A stretch of 64,000 nt of DNA from Panopea generosa (lineage: Eukaryota > Mollusca > Bivalvia > Adapedonta > Hiatellidae). Location of the stretch: positions 52,643,206 through 52,707,205 of the forward strand of contig CM055901.1 in NCBI GenBank assembly GCA_029582155.1, written 5' to 3'. Below the pieces are notes generated by a model. The model saw only the letters and a list, made by a program, of their open reading frames with translations. It had not been told where the DNA came from and made no database searches. A program made the position numbers and the translations under genes. The number at the start of each line of letters is the position of its first letter. Position 1 is the stretch's first letter. Below, piece after piece: positions 1 through 11,500 of this stretch.

Positions 1-470
1 ACATTATAATGTCATTGTCAAATAACAACAGTTCTCTGTGAAACAATCCATCAGATGTAACTGTTTATCTAATACTCTCTAAATGGGTGAACAAACAGCA
101 ACACCAATGTCCACTTCAGTTAGTGGCAGATGATTGTCTACTGATTACTGTAGTCATTAGGTGCTCTCAACAGACAATAAACGGTCAAACAAACCTTATA
201 TTAATCAATGACAAACAATATGGAAAACAAATGTACAATTTTATGACATTGTCCCGATTCATTCAGATTTACTTTTAAATGATCCTCATTTCAAAGGTTA
301 TTTCGCAACTTTGCTCCTCCAATTTAATTGGATAATTATGATGTCAGGCAGCGGGTTACAAACAATATTGGTCTGAAGCAAGCAAGTCAGACAGCAGGAC
401 TGGTAAGCAAGGTAACTGTTCATTTAAAAGGAATCACAGACCAGAAGAAATTCAAAGAATGAATGAATAG
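1..470. other. intergenic, nothing recognised
   Basis: AT-rich sequence with only a 63-codon open frame that has no recognisable domain. I see no gene, RNA or clear repeat here. Confidence 0.4.
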
Positions 471-472
471 GG

Positions 473-610
473 TTTTATGGCATACCAATACATATAGGTT
501 ATTCAACACCAACAGGAAGGAAGATTCCATGTTCACTTTACATGTACAAAAACAATAAATTAACATACAGATTAAAAAAATACATCAACGGAAATTAAAA
601 TCAGAAAATC
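473..610. repeat. dispersed repeat, copy 1
   Basis: This block shares a run of similar sequence with 18018-18155: both have an ATAGGGTTTTA start, a CCAACAGGAAGGAAGATTCC core and a run ending near AATACATCAAC. The family is not named. Two copies about 17.5 kb apart suggest an old interspersed element. Confidence 0.55.
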
Positions 611-870
611 AACCACTGTGTTACCACAAGGTGGATTAGGATTTGACCTGTGTCTCAACGTATGAACTCTGGGATTTGTTTATATTAAATCTTTTTTTAT
701 ATCTAATTATTTTGTAACAAGTCAGGAGCACCACCATGAAGCCTTTCTTCTCTCTTTTGTCTCTCATCATTGAAGCACTTCATTTGTGCTACTGTACGTG
801 GTTTGGTGAATCCGGGAGATACTGCAGTCTCTAGCTTCTCTAATACCTGCCATGGCCAGCACTAATACTA
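596..870. repeat. diverged repeat, copy 1 (pair at 1715-1975)
   Basis: Several short blocks occur in the same order here and at 1715-1975: CACTGTGTTACCAC, a CACCATGAA/ACCACAATGAA block followed by TCTTTCT, GTGGTTTGGT, and a CCTGCCATGGCCAGCA/CCTGTCATGGTCAGCA block. This looks like an old duplication or two copies of one interspersed element. No coding content is seen. Confidence 0.5.
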
Positions 871-1012
871 ATATGAATGAACCGAGGGCAGAGTAATTCA
901 TTATACTACCAAACATTCAAAAATATCCATCCATTTATTTAAAACAATTACGAATGAAGTTTATGAACATTCTGTTTGAAGGAAATGTGAAATAATAGAA
1001 AATTTATGAGTA

Positions 1013-1155
1013 TCTGAACACTTCCTGCACTGTTTTCCACTCTGTCAGTTATTGTAAACATAATTTACCCAATAATTCAAAAGCCTTTTATATTAGGTAT
1101 CCAAAGGCATCTTTATTAGAGGTGTCCACAGGCGTCTATATGAAGTAAAGGGTTA
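1013..1155 (-). mobile_element. half copy of TTAA-flanked foldback MITE
   Basis: The sequence is the reverse complement of the left half of the foldback element at 21433-21654. It contains the CACTTCCTGCACTGTTTTCC arm and ends in GTAAAGGG followed by TTAA. Only one half of the palindrome is present. Confidence 0.5.
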
Positions 1156-1349
1156 ATTTCACTACGCACTTCTGACCATTCAATGGTATAAAACTTGCCC
1201 ATTATAATGATCAGGTTGGGCTGTGTCATGGGTCTGGCCAAGATACCGTAGTTAGTATATTTATTATTCCACAAAAAATTATCAGGAAAATACATTATTA
1301 TAGTGCACTATAAGGACTGTTGTAACAAAATTTCCAAATAATATCAATA

Positions 1350-1513
1350 CAGTCAAACCAGTCAAGGGAATGAGCAAAAGTGGTATTTTAAGACAGTTTG
1401 TTGCTTAATACAGGTTAATTTACTCTGAACATATAGAAATGGAAAATAGAAAATGTGGTTGTTTAAATGAAGTGGCTGCTTAATAGAGGTGACCACTTTC
1501 ACAGGTTTAACTG
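1350..1513. mobile_element. short TIR element with TA flanks (Tc1/mariner-pogo-like MITE)
   Basis: The left end reads TA|CAGTCAAACC and the right end GGTTTAACTG|TA, so the ends are inverted and flanked by TA. The inside (GAGCAAAAGTGG, GTGGCTGCTTAATAGAGGTG) is shared with 25432-25597 and 27728-27885. TA target sites and CAGT ends are typical of Tc1/mariner/pogo MITEs. No transposase is present. Confidence 0.55.
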
Positions 1514-1714
1514 TATATCAGAAGAAATATTAAGGTAACAATTTTGACATTTTAAAGCCAATAACTAAACATCAATTAGTCAATGAGATCTTCTGGTTAT
1601 ATAATTATAAGTGCTGTTTAGATAAGGTAAAAATCCAATCCCAAGTGGCTTACAATGAAAACACATGAGGTTAACTGTATGTGTCAAGTGACTTGTCCAG
1701 TAAGCCCACAAACT

Positions 1715-1975
1715 GATTCACTTCACAGCACTGTGTTACCACTAAGTTGCATCACACTGACCTTTGTCCCAATGCATGAACCCTGGTTATGTTTAAATAA
1801 GCTATTAAACTATTTTATTTCAAACTTTTCCTGCTACAAGTTCCAGGTACCACAATGAAATCTTTCTCCCCTGAAACAGCATTCAAAAACTGAAATAGTT
1901 CTTATCTAAGTGGTTTGGTTGGTGAATTCATCCCTTGTAGAAAACCTGTCATGGTCAGCAATATTTCTGGTATGA
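1715..1975. repeat. diverged repeat, copy 2 (pair at 596-870)
   Basis: Matches 596-870 in block order, see that entry. A 67-codon open frame overlaps it but resembles no known protein and is treated as chance. Confidence 0.5.
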
Positions 1976-2143
1976 AAGATTTGGGAAGGAGGTTTGGCAG
2001 GTGGGGCAGTTTATATGTTTGTTAAAATACTATTTATTTAAAAATATGTCTTTATTCAAAATATTTATATAAATTTTAGAGACAATTCATGAGCATATTT
2101 CTATTAAAATAAAATAAAATATCATTTAGTGATGTGTCTCAAC

Positions 2144-2257
2144 ACACACACATCAAATGGAACTATTGATGTCATCTGGGGAAACACTGGGAGACATAAT
2201 ACACACACATCAAATGGAACTATTGATGTCATCTGGGGAAACACTGGGAGACATAAT
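2144..2257 (+). repeat. perfect 57-bp tandem duplication
   Basis: Two adjacent 57-bp copies, each starting ACACACACATCAAATGG and ending GGGAGACATAAT, look identical by eye. A CA-rich stretch lies at each boundary, which fits a recent slippage or unequal-exchange event. Confidence 0.85.
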
Positions 2258-2493
2258 ATGTCCATTAGCAACATAACACTAGTGGATTGAACAAATCACC
2301 TGTACGTTATCTAAAATGTATTAAAGGCAGCATGTAGTTGATCGTCAATCTGACCAGTGAAAATTTAAAACAGAAAAATGTAATTATGTCATAGGCCAGA
2401 CATTTTTAATATTAATGTATGGGCTTTACAAATGACCATCTGGATCACTTTTATGGAACAGTCTAAGTGTTGTAATTTTTCTTCTTCTTAAGC

Positions 2494-2650
2494 TGGGCCC
2501 CGGTCAGCTCAGTCTGTAGAGCGTCTTGACCATCAATTCAGAGGTTGTGAGTTTGAATCCGTAACCAGCCACAGACTCTGTGGTGATTGATATATAACAT
2601 TGCATATCACTGTCATCTGATGTAATATTGATATTTGTGTTTTGTCTTTC
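2494..2650 (+). mobile_element. tRNA-derived SINE fragment
   Basis: A tRNA-like head (GGTCAGCTCAGTCTGTAGAG, A-box-like; GAGTTTGAATCC, B-box-like) is followed by the GTGGTGATTGATATATAACA body seen in the fuller SINEs at 25843, 29553 and 3942. It is diverged and 3'-truncated compared with those copies. Confidence 0.6.
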
Positions 2651-2754
2651 AGTATTCAACATAAACCAAACCTTAACTCTAACCTTCTTTATCTCACATA
2701 TTGTTGGAAAGTAATCAGCTGTGCCCCCCTGACCCTCAGACGAAAACGATGAAG

Positions 2755-2965
2755 ACCGCTCTGTGTGGTCCAGTGTTTGAGCACCAAACCCATGATCGGA
2801 CGGTCATGGGTTTGATCCTCTGCCACAACTATGTGAAGTGTCCTTGAGCAAGACATTTTCTGCATATGCTAAGTACTGGTTCTAACCAGGAATACTTCAA
2901 GAATGATTTGCCTAAGTTGTAAGAACTTGTTTCACAATTCAAGTAAAATAAATAAGTTTAAACTA
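2755..2965 (+). mobile_element. second SINE-like family, copy 1
   Basis: A tRNA-like segment with the B-box-like GGGTTTGATCC leads into a tail with GAGCAAGACATTTTC, AGTACTGGTTCTA and CAAGTAAAATAAATAA. The tail is shared with 51235-51366, so it is a dispersed family distinct from the main SINE. Confidence 0.5.
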
Positions 2966-3294
2966 ACCTGCTCCACGTCCTGAAAATTTCAATGAACGCA
3001 GCGGTGCGTGGTAAAAATATGCAAATTTTCAAGTTCATACTAAGTCCATACTATGTCCCTGCCAGGTTCTCACTGCATCTAACACATCCCCACTAATTTC
3101 TCATCACATCCAATGCATTCTTACTACGTACTTACTACATTCTTGAAAATAAGTGTGTTTATGTCAGTGTGATTTCTTTGATCATGCTGATCTTACTGGA
3201 ATAGCAAAATCACGCTGTGAGAGTTCTTGCTTTGCTTAAATGTTTTTATTGTATACTTAAAATACATGTTCATTGTATTGTCACAGTGTGTAGT

Positions 3295-3660
3295 AGCTTA
3301 CCAGGAGAGAAAACCCAAACCCGGAACCCTTCGCTTACAGAGTGAATGCTCTACTGACTGAGCTTACCGGCCCGCTTACATATATTTCTCTCCTAGAAAG
3401 TCACTACACACTGTGCCATATTCCCTCACAAATTTGTAATTCATCCCCGATTTTCCAAAGAGACCAGAGAATCATGTGAATGATTCTCAGAACATGATAT
3501 AAAATTCACAGTCCCTCGTTGTGTGCCAATGTAACAGGACAAGAAAAATATGCAGCTAGTCCAGGACTTGAACCCAGGACCTTTCGCTTATTCCGAATGA
3601 GCTTACTGGAACGCTTGCATGCACTTTTCTCCTAGTAGGTTACGTACACACTGTGACAGC
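3295..3660 (-). mobile_element. two tRNA-like SINE heads of a third family
   Basis: On the minus strand, 3310-3400 and 3560-3640 each read as a tRNA-like head (for example GGTAAGCTCAGTCAGTAGAG with GGGTTCCGGGTTTGG) with a shared flank CTCCTAG...ACACACTGTG. They lack a complete cloverleaf and are not taken as tRNA genes. Confidence 0.45.
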
Positions 3661-3941
3661 ATAATTGTTAAACACCACAGGGAAGACTTGTAAAACTATC
3701 TGTGTAACACTCATTAAACATATAATTATTATTCTTATGTTCATTTATATATTGTGGCATTTTTCCAAACATAGCCTATGAACCTGCTGTCAACTTGACT
3801 GCATTTCATTTCATGAAATTGAAAGAAATGATGCTGTCGGAGAAGTTATTCAATATTTTAGAATAAAAAAAAACACTTTGCCTTACTGTCTTTTGACAGT
3901 ATTTAACAATTAACTCAAATTCAATACTTCAAATGGAAGAC

Positions 3942-4233
3942 AGATGGTTGATTGGTTGGTTGAATATTTAGCGTCATTTTTATGCCATCGAGGGTTAACA
4001 GACGATCAGTTAACCTAACCACTGTTTCCAGTGATTAACCAGTACTCAAGCACACCCCATCTTGGCAAGTAACTGATAACTTTCCCACTTGAATCAGTGG
4101 TGAGAGATGAATGATAATGAGACACAATGTCGTATATCAATCATCACGGAGACTGTTGCCGGGCGGGGGATTCGAACTCACGACCCCTGGATTGATAGTC
4201 AGACGCGTAACCGACTGAGCTAATCGGGCCCGG
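3942..4233 (-). mobile_element. tRNA-derived SINE, near full length
   Basis: Read on the minus strand, the head GGGCCCGATTAGCTCAGTCG and B box GAGTTCGAATCC begin a body of about 290 bp. The body includes GTGTCTCATTATCATTC, GGAAAGTTATCAGTTACTTG and a tail with GCCATAAAAATGACGC near the 3' end. The tail is a short TCAA-type run. The same layout occurs at 18737, 25843, 29553, 49380 and 51800, so this is the commonest SINE of the window. Confidence 0.8.
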
Positions 4234-4509
4234 CTGGAAGACAAAATAACTGATTAGACTGATCTGGTACACACCTCACCTGGTGATGACCTCACTAAGA
4301 TGATCTAATCAGCAATTGATATTGGTTGCTAACTGACATTTTCCTTAGATAAGCTAATAATGTCTACGTAAACACTTCACTGTATTTACTTTGGACAAAT
4401 GCCACCTGGCTAGTGTGTGAAGTGATAGACATTCTTGCTCACCAATGAAACATATTTTTACAAGGTCCTGGCCTTTTGACACAATACCTCCAGGAGAGAT
4501 TTTCTGCCT

Positions 4510-4516
4510 TATATAA
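4510..4516 (+). promoter_or_regulatory. possible TATA box of the first receptor gene
   Basis: TATATAA lies about 140 bp upstream of the start codon at 4657. Position and sequence fit a TATA element, but AT-rich DNA yields such matches by chance, so this is tentative. Confidence 0.25.
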
Positions 4517-4656
4517 TCAAGAGATTAACCATTATGGCATACTGGGCAGTGATCACAATCACCTGCATGATACTGGCTTTACCATACTTGAATTGATTAT
4601 TTAACTACCATAGTCAATTCACCACGAATGCATTAATCTATTTCTACTATGAACAA

Positions 4657-5940
4657 ATGAAAATGGGTGTACATTTTGGATGCTTTTTGATTTTATTTAA
4701 TATTTTTGTATACTCTAACGGACAAACATATGAAAATGTGTCAAGTTTACGAACAGCATTGTTCACAGACTATAATGTTGACATACTCCCTGTCAACAAT
4801 CAGTCTCATGTCTTGGACATAAATGTTGGAATGAGCTTGTATGCAATACAGATGATGGATACTATGAACGGAATTATACATTTATATGTTGGCTTGAATT
4901 GTACTTGGTATGATCAGAGACTGACATGGACCCCGTCAAGCTACGATGGTATTGACAATATTGTAATAAAGCAGGAAAATCTATGGATACCCCCAATAGC
5001 AGTTACCACATCGGTGAATTATGAAATATTTGGAACAACAACATGGTCACATGTGGAGATTCAGTCTGATGGTTTGGTTTATTTTAAGCCAGTAAAGGTA
5101 ATAAAAAGCGCATGTTCATTCAACATGCAATTTTGGCCATTTGACAAACAGGTCTGTGATTTAGGCCTTTCTGTCCTTGATTATCGTGCCGATCAAATCA
5201 ATCTCCAAATTCTAGCAAATGGTTTCATTTCACAGATTGCCAATCCAAGCGGTGATTGGGCATTGGAAGAGATATCGACATATGTGAAAAACACAGACGG
5301 CAAATCAGAGACAATGTTTAGACTAAAACTGAAGCGGGCACCCCTGTTTTTCATAATGACTATAATTTTTCCTCTAGTTGGGATCGGTTTCATGAACCCA
5401 TTTACATTTTTGCTTCCTGTTGATGAGAGACTTGGATACTGTATCACCATGTTATTGACCATTACAGTATTTTTAACAGTTATCGGCGCCATGATGCCTA
5501 CAGCCTCCAGCCCTACTCCCATAATGTGTGTTATTGTGTCAATTGGATTGACCTTTAGCATTGCGACATCAATAGCTGTCATTCTCAACATGGTACTATA
5601 TAACAGGAAGGACGATGTTGAAATTGGTTCATTCTATCGAGCCATAGTGCGTTTGACATCATTTAAGGGTTGCGCACCTTGTTGGAAGACCAAAGTAACA
5701 ACCTTACAAAATACAAAAAATGACAAAAGAGAACAAATTGATACGGAACGGGCAACCACCACAAAAACACTGCCAGAAGAGGAAACAGATGAATCTGTGA
5801 ATGATGATAATATCTGCTGGAAAGACGTCTGCTATGCCTTCGATAAGATATTTTTAATGTGCACCATTTGCTTCATGATTCTCCCAGTGATGATTTTACT
5901 GATATATTTATCTGCGGCCTCCTCATACACGGAACCATGA
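4657..5940 (+). CDS. intronless Cys-loop receptor subunit, nAChR-like (non-alpha), 427 aa
   Basis: Pentameric ligand-gated ion channel subunit of the nicotinic acetylcholine receptor family, expected in the plasma membrane. Visible parts: signal peptide about residues 1-22, extracellular domain with the Cys-loop C153-C167 (FWPFDKQ between), M1 after LKLKRAP, a cation-type M2 (DERLGYCITMLLTITVFLT), M3, a short cytoplasmic loop of about 80 residues, and M4 close to the C terminus. It is shorter than typical 450-550 aa subunits, mainly in the M3-M4 loop. It lacks the vicinal Cys-Cys of alpha subunits, and the loop A WxPD site reads WIPP. The loop B tryptophan region is also unlike classical subunits, so acetylcholine binding is doubtful. 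The whole frame is one exon, which fits retroposition. Its paralogue is at 23659-25017. Start chosen at the first ATG in front of the signal peptide; a second ATG follows two codons later. Confidence 0.9.
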   Translation: MKMGVHFGCFLILFNIFVYSNGQTYENVSSLRTALFTDYNVDILPVNNQSHVLDINVGMSLYAIQMMDTMNGIIHLYVGLNCTWYDQRLTWTPSSYDGIDNIVIKQENLWIPPIAVTTSVNYEIFGTTTWSHVEIQSDGLVYFKPVKVIKSACSFNMQFWPFDKQVCDLGLSVLDYRADQINLQILANGFISQIANPSGDWALEEISTYVKNTDGKSETMFRLKLKRAPLFFIMTIIFPLVGIGFMNPFTFLLPVDERLGYCITMLLTITVFLTVIGAMMPTASSPTPIMCVIVSIGLTFSIATSIAVILNMVLYNRKDDVEIGSFYRAIVRLTSFKGCAPCWKTKVTTLQNTKNDKREQIDTERATTTKTLPEEETDESVNDDNICWKDVCYAFDKIFLMCTICFMILPVMILLIYLSAASSYTEP

Positions 5941-6510
5941 TCCAGAATAATACTCACATCAGCACTCACTCAATTAAACAAGTGAAGTGAATTTTTGATT
6001 CAACAACCGGCCCCCCTCTCCCCATAAATACTTTCAATTGTTAAATCCGCTACTGACATCCTACAACTTTCATACAATACATGTATTATATATTTACCAA
6101 CATTTTGATATTGTGCAGTTTTAGTACTGATAATGAGTTTATGGTCATTATTCACATTTGATAATATCTAACACTGCTCCTGTGCAGGAAAATAGATTTT
6201 TGGAAAATAGATTTTTGGTGGAACACTATGCATTTTGATTTTGTAGTCTTTGGTTGTGCTATTTGCCTTGTGAATTTTCATAATGCTATATTTCTGTATG
6301 GCAGGGTGTTTTGTTAGTGGATGGGTGGGAAAAGTGCTCATGTATGTATGATATGATCTGTTTTGAATGATTGACTTTGGTAACATTTGCTTGATTTTAC
6401 GTTCAACCCATGTACAATATTATACTTAGCTGCTAAGATAGTGTAGGTGAGACACCTGAAATGGTGCAGCCTCTTACTTAATTCACTTAATATTATAGCA
6501 TTCTATGTAC
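5941..6510. other. 3' flank of receptor gene, no gene
   Basis: AT-rich sequence. I see no canonical AATAAA within 300 bp of the stop, so the 3' end of the transcript is not placed. A 72-codon minus-strand frame has no recognisable content. Confidence 0.35.
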
Positions 6511-6514
6511 ATTA

Positions 6515-6960
6515 ATTATGGATGAAACTCCTTTAAAAAGAAAATCGTACTCTTGAAAAAAAATTATGGAAATTATTGAGTTTTATAAAAACTGTAGAAA
6601 CCAATATAAAACTTGTAAACAATTTAATTTAACAATAAAACTTTAATGAGAATGCTGAAATCGGAGAGTAAAATTCTTGAGTCACCGAAAGCAGCTTGTA
6701 AAATAGGTAATGGCAGAACGGCGTTTTATCTATTAATTGAGAAAAGGTTAAATGAGGAGATTTTATAAATGCCCGCTAAAGGATTAAAGACTAAACACAG
6801 GTGGTTTTGTACAAGATCAGAGCATATTCTGCTACGGCTGACAGAGATGAAAACAATATCCCATTGGCATCTCTTATCAATCGTGATCAAAATAGAGCAA
6901 CATAGAAACAATGTGGACCTAAAATTGTGTTGAGCTGTATTGAACTTATTCATGTTTATA
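6515..6960 (+). pseudogene. decayed pogo/CENP-B-type transposase fragment
   Basis: Plus-strand frames around 6560-6760 give pieces such as IMEIIEFYKNCRNQYKTCKQF, then segments resembling the N-terminal helix-turn-helix of CENP-B/pogo-family transposases. Frame changes and stops occur at several points (for example a TGA at 6577 before the helix region), and the DDE catalytic part is not found. Only the DNA-binding half is suggested, by pattern memory and not by search. A 39-bp minisatellite starts about 120 bp downstream. Confidence 0.4.
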
Positions 6961-7080
6961 CTGTTTACATTTGATAAATTTTATATTTGTGAAATCAGTT
7001 AAAATAAACAGAGGTAGCACCCACACATGTCAGTTAATACTAGTATTTTGCTTTCGTAATAAAAGTGTCGAAAATGGGCG

Positions 7081-7600
7081 CATAGCGCTTATGTATAAGT
7101 GCATAATCAAATATAGGAGCATTGGGCTTATGTATAAGCGCATAATCAAATATAGGTGCATAGGGCTTATGTATAAGCGCATAATCAAATATAGGTGCAT
7201 AGGGCTTATGTATAAGCGCATAATCAAATATAGGTGCATAGGGCTTATGTATAAGCGCATAATCAAATAAAGGTGCATAGGGCTTATGTATAAGCGCATA
7301 ATCAAATAAAGGTGCATAGGGCTTATGTATAAGCGCATAATCAAATATAGGTGCATAGGGCTTATGTATAAGCGCATAATCAAATATAGGTGCATAGGGC
7401 TTATGTATAAGTGCATAATCAAATATAGGTGCATAGGGCTTATGTATAAGCGCATAATCAAATAAAGGTGCATAGGGCTTATGTATAAGTGCATAATCAA
7501 ATATAGGTGCATAGGGCTTATCTATAAGTGCATAATCAAATATAAGTGCATAGGGCTTATGTATAAGTGCATAATCAAATATAGGTACATAGTTTAGTGG
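7081..7600 (+). repeat. 39-bp minisatellite, about 13 copies
   Basis: Unit of 39 bp with the core AAGCGCATAATCAAATATAG and GGTGCATAGGGCTTATGTAT. Copies near the middle differ by single bases; the edges are more diverged. Because 39 is divisible by 3 and the unit lacks stops in several frames, long open frames (13-residue periods) appear on both strands. They are by-products of the repeat and not genes. Confidence 0.9.
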
Positions 7601-7959
7601 TTCAGTATAAGTGCATACCAGCATACCAATTATGAGTGCATAAAAGTGTCACTAAAATTAATATAAGCGCATATGCTTATTTACCAGATTCTACAGTATT
7701 TAATATGTTAATATTGTTGTTGTAATTGAACAAGTGTAACATTTTAATGATGCAGCTTCTTTTTCTATGTAAATCTAACTCTTGTATTACAATTAGGCAT
7801 GCGTTATGTTCGAGGTTTCGCCCTAGACAGCATCAGGTCAAGCTACCTTGGTTGGTCTATATTCTTTTTTAAGGGGTGACATTTCTTGGTAGTTGGTTAT
7901 AACTGATGTTGGAACTTTTATTAGGCATGGGGTTAATGTTAATATCAGAGTAGGTGCTG

Positions 7960-8365
7960 CACTTGTGGCTGGGACCGGATAGTTCAGGTAGCATGTCTGA
8001 CCAAGGGTCCAGGGGTTGTAGTTCAATTCCCCACCCGGTTATAGAGATATATCTGTAGATTTCACAAACAGTTAAATAAGATAAAAGTTTAACTTTCATG
8101 TTACACTTAAGACGTGTTGTTTAATTGTTGAGTTTATAACTCAATTGCATCAGGTCAGGCTACCTTGATGGGTCTATTTGTCTTTTTTGGGGGGCAGTTA
8201 TGGTAGTTGACATTTACCAGATGTAAGTAAGCATGGATTAATGTTAATATGAAAGTAGGTATGGCATCTTCAGCCGTGCCCAGTTAGATCAGATGGAAGC
8301 GCATCTGTCTAGATTCATACAGGGGTGGTGAGCTTCTATCTTGTCCCGGTTCAATCTCCATGATT
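7960..8365 (+). mobile_element. two tRNA-like SINE fragments
   Basis: At 7970-8040 and 8275-8365, A-box-like (GGATAGTTCAGGTAGCATG; AGTTAGATCAGATGGAAGCG) and B-box-like (AGTTCAATTCC; GGTTCAATCTCC) motifs are followed by short tails. The pair share ATTAGGCATGGGGTTAATGTTAATAT-type flanks upstream (shortened in the second), so they belong to one family. Confidence 0.4.
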
Positions 8366-8398
8366 CGAACAAGCAAATATAATATTGGTCTATTTATA

Positions 8399-8540
8399 TC
8401 TTACGACAACATTACATATGCTAATACTCGATTTGCCATAATCCACGAAAACAGAAAGACTTAACTATCCTCTATAAGTAACGAGTTACTATCCTTTGCT
8501 ATAAATATGCGCATGCGCGAAAGCAACTTCCTCTTTCTGT
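8399..8540 (+). repeat. left inverted terminal repeat of the DIRS element
   Basis: About 140 bp, starting TCTTACGACAACATTACATA and ending AACTTCCTCTTTCTG. It is the reverse complement of 14378-14516, with no difference seen by eye. The outer 17 bp (8382-8398) are not in the right repeat but recur in the internal complementary region. Confidence 0.9.
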
Positions 8541-11500
8541 TTTTGTAACCTCGTGTGAGGTAGGTAATTCGAATTCACTCGTAAAAATTGCTAATTTTCC
8601 ACGGTTTCTTCGTTATATAGTGCGTTTTATTGTTTTATTAAGAAGCACATTCATTAGTTTGTAGTTGTGTTACTTCTTTTCAGCGAATAAATTCGCTTTA
8701 CAGTTTTAATTCTCAATTTAATTTCGCGAGAATTTCACTGTTAAATTATTAAAAAGTAAATAGTTGACGAGTTTCTTCGTCATTTAACTGTTTTTTACAA
8801 ATAATATGTGCAAACTAACCGGCGAAATTGTTCGCCAATTTTGTTTTATATTTCAGGATATTTGTACAACCTGCGTTTGTACAAAATGTCCTAACAAAGC
8901 TCAGTCTTGGAAATCAAGGGATATCTCTTAACCCAGGTATCTTCACCACGGGGAGATATCCCTCAGATTCCAGGGGCCTTCCCATGGAGCAATGTCACCG
9001 GGAGGAAGGCACCGTTGGTGTTAGAGCTACACCCTCCGTAGACCTTCGACCTCCGGGTCAGTTTACAAGGAGTCTCAATGGGCTAGGTCTAGTACCAAAA
9101 CCCAGAGAGTGACGGGTGGACGAAGACGCTCCAGGAGCTCCTCCACATTCGCTAGCTATCACTGTCCCAGCAGCTCTCTGTAGCAGCACAAGGACTTGAA
9201 CAGCAGACGATCGAGAGATTTCCCTCAAAATCAGCTATCACTGTCCCAGCAGCGCACAACAGCAGCACAAGGACAGGAACAGAGGGCGATCGAGGGAAGA
9301 CTACTACTAAGAGTGGAAGGGAACATAGAGAAATAGAGGTAAACTTTCGGTTTTCTTTTTCCCTTCTTATTAAAGGGACAGATCTAAGGGAGTCTCTACA
9401 CTAGTTCTAATAGTCTTGGAAACTAACCAGTGGAATTCCAATGACATATCTATACATTAGCCCCAATAATATATGTATACCTTACCGGAATTACCAGAAT
9501 CAAATTTACAAAGGCACGTGGGGGGTGCCCTTTAAATAAAACAATGGTGTTTTAACCATGAGGAGTTTTCCCTAATTATTATAAGGGTCTTCCAATGGAG
9601 CAATGTATCTTGAAAGAAGGCATCTTTGGTGTTGGAGTTACACCCTCAGTTAGACCTTCAACCTACGGGTCAGTCTAAAAGGAGTCACATAGGGCTAGGG
9701 CTGGTACCACAACCCAGAGATCTCGAGTACTTTCTCACTCAACTAGATCTAATTTTTCCAGGGGTTTCACTCCTGACCACGTAGTCCCTTCACTCCCTGC
9801 TAACCAACTGCCAGTCCCCTTTCCAGGGGCGATGGTTGCTTCTCTTTCCATTGATGACAAGGCTATTTGGTCGAGAAATTGGGAACACCCTTTCCCCATT
9901 ACTCAGAGATGTTTTCTCTGCTTAGAGATATATTTGGCCCTGAACTTTGTCTCACAGTGGTTTATACTTACACTACTGTTCAGGGTTACTCAGCCTTAGA
10001 ATTTTATTTAAGACTCACACTCCACCTAACTCTATCCTTTCGCTACCACAGAGTAGTCAGGTACCTCATTTGATGACTATTTTACATCAGAGCTTAGAGA
10101 GGAAGAGATGGTCCCTTATGGCCCTTCCTCTCACTTTTCTAAGGCTATTACGTCAGACAGGTTGGGCACGTATTTGAAGTACTGTAATTAATTCTTTACA
10201 TTCGTTGGCATGTTAAGAAGTTCAGGCCCAATTTCACTCGGATATTATGGGGGCGGAGGTTGCTCTTCCGAGAGGGTTCGCCAGTCAACAGCACTCGATC
10301 GGTGTCCGCTTCCCTGAGGATGGTCGTTCGCACTCCTGTTACAAGGAGGGGAGAACCCGTCGCTTTATAGCATCTGTGGTATCTTGTCTATCCGGCAGGA
10401 CCATAAACTTACCTGAAGCTCTCATCGAGCTGCATCTATTCCTATAGTCAATGGTTAAGGACAACACCAATATGATGGAGTATTTCGTCAGGCTTTCAAT
10501 ATTTCCTTTCTTTAAGGAGTCAGACTTTTCTGTTGGAGTAGAGTTCTCTAAACCAACAGCTGGTTTCTAGTCTGTAGGATGGACCATTTAACTCTTATAC
10601 ACTTCTTGGACTTAATTTCCAAGAAGTGGTTAAGATTCGTAGAATAGAGTTTGAGAACCCCTCTTTTCAGCGGTTAGCCATGGCCAAACTTCATACCAGA
10701 CCTCCAGTATGGTTCCATTTATAGCTCCTCAAGCTCCATTCAGTAGGACTCCAGTAGTTGGGTCTTAAGGCCCCATTTTACTCAGGATCTTTCTTCCAGG
10801 GTTACTTTTAACCATAAAGGAAGCAAGTCATACAGAGGCAGGGGCGAGGGCAGAGGAGGTCTAGTGCCTGACCATTAGGGGTGCCCTTTCTGGAAATTTC
10901 CAGGCTCTTTCCAGTTTTGCTGGGTTCTTCCATCTTAAATTTGAAGATCCCAAGGCTAGACATTCTCTCAAGAGGTAGACTTTCTACCTTCTCAGAGTCC
11001 GGGGAAAATTATTTTTCGCAGACCCTTAGACCCTTTCGGTGATCCAGAGGGGTATCTAATGCTTTTTTGGGTCAATCCCCAACGGTTTCTTTTCACCCAA
11101 GATGCTTAGTAATTCTCTGGGATCAAATGAAGCAGTAGATTTCGACACATATGTCTAGAATTTTCTGTCTCACTGCAATTGAACCGGTATCCCCCTCCTC
11201 TCCCAAGCAGGGGTGCTACAGTCGTCTTTTCATAGTTCCAATAGAACAGGGGTATGGAGAACCTTTATCGATGGAACTACAAGAACGAGTGGGTAACTTC
11301 GCTTGATCTGTTAGTTGCTTACATTCACTTTCCTATACAACCAGATTCAGACGATACCTTCGCTTCCCTTGGCAAGGTTCAACCTATCAGTTCGAGCTCT
11401 TCCCTTCAGTTTAGCACTAGCACCTTACGTTTTCACTAGAATAGTAAAGTGCTCATGATTCCAGGTGCATTATACAGATATTTGTCTCCATTCTTATCTG

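Noticed and set aside
5193-5591. 132-codon minus frame inside the first receptor gene
   Set aside because: Antisense shadow of a well-supported receptor coding region.
7030-7624. 160- and 194-codon minus frames over the 39-bp array
   Set aside because: Repeat by-products, overlapping each other and a plus frame.
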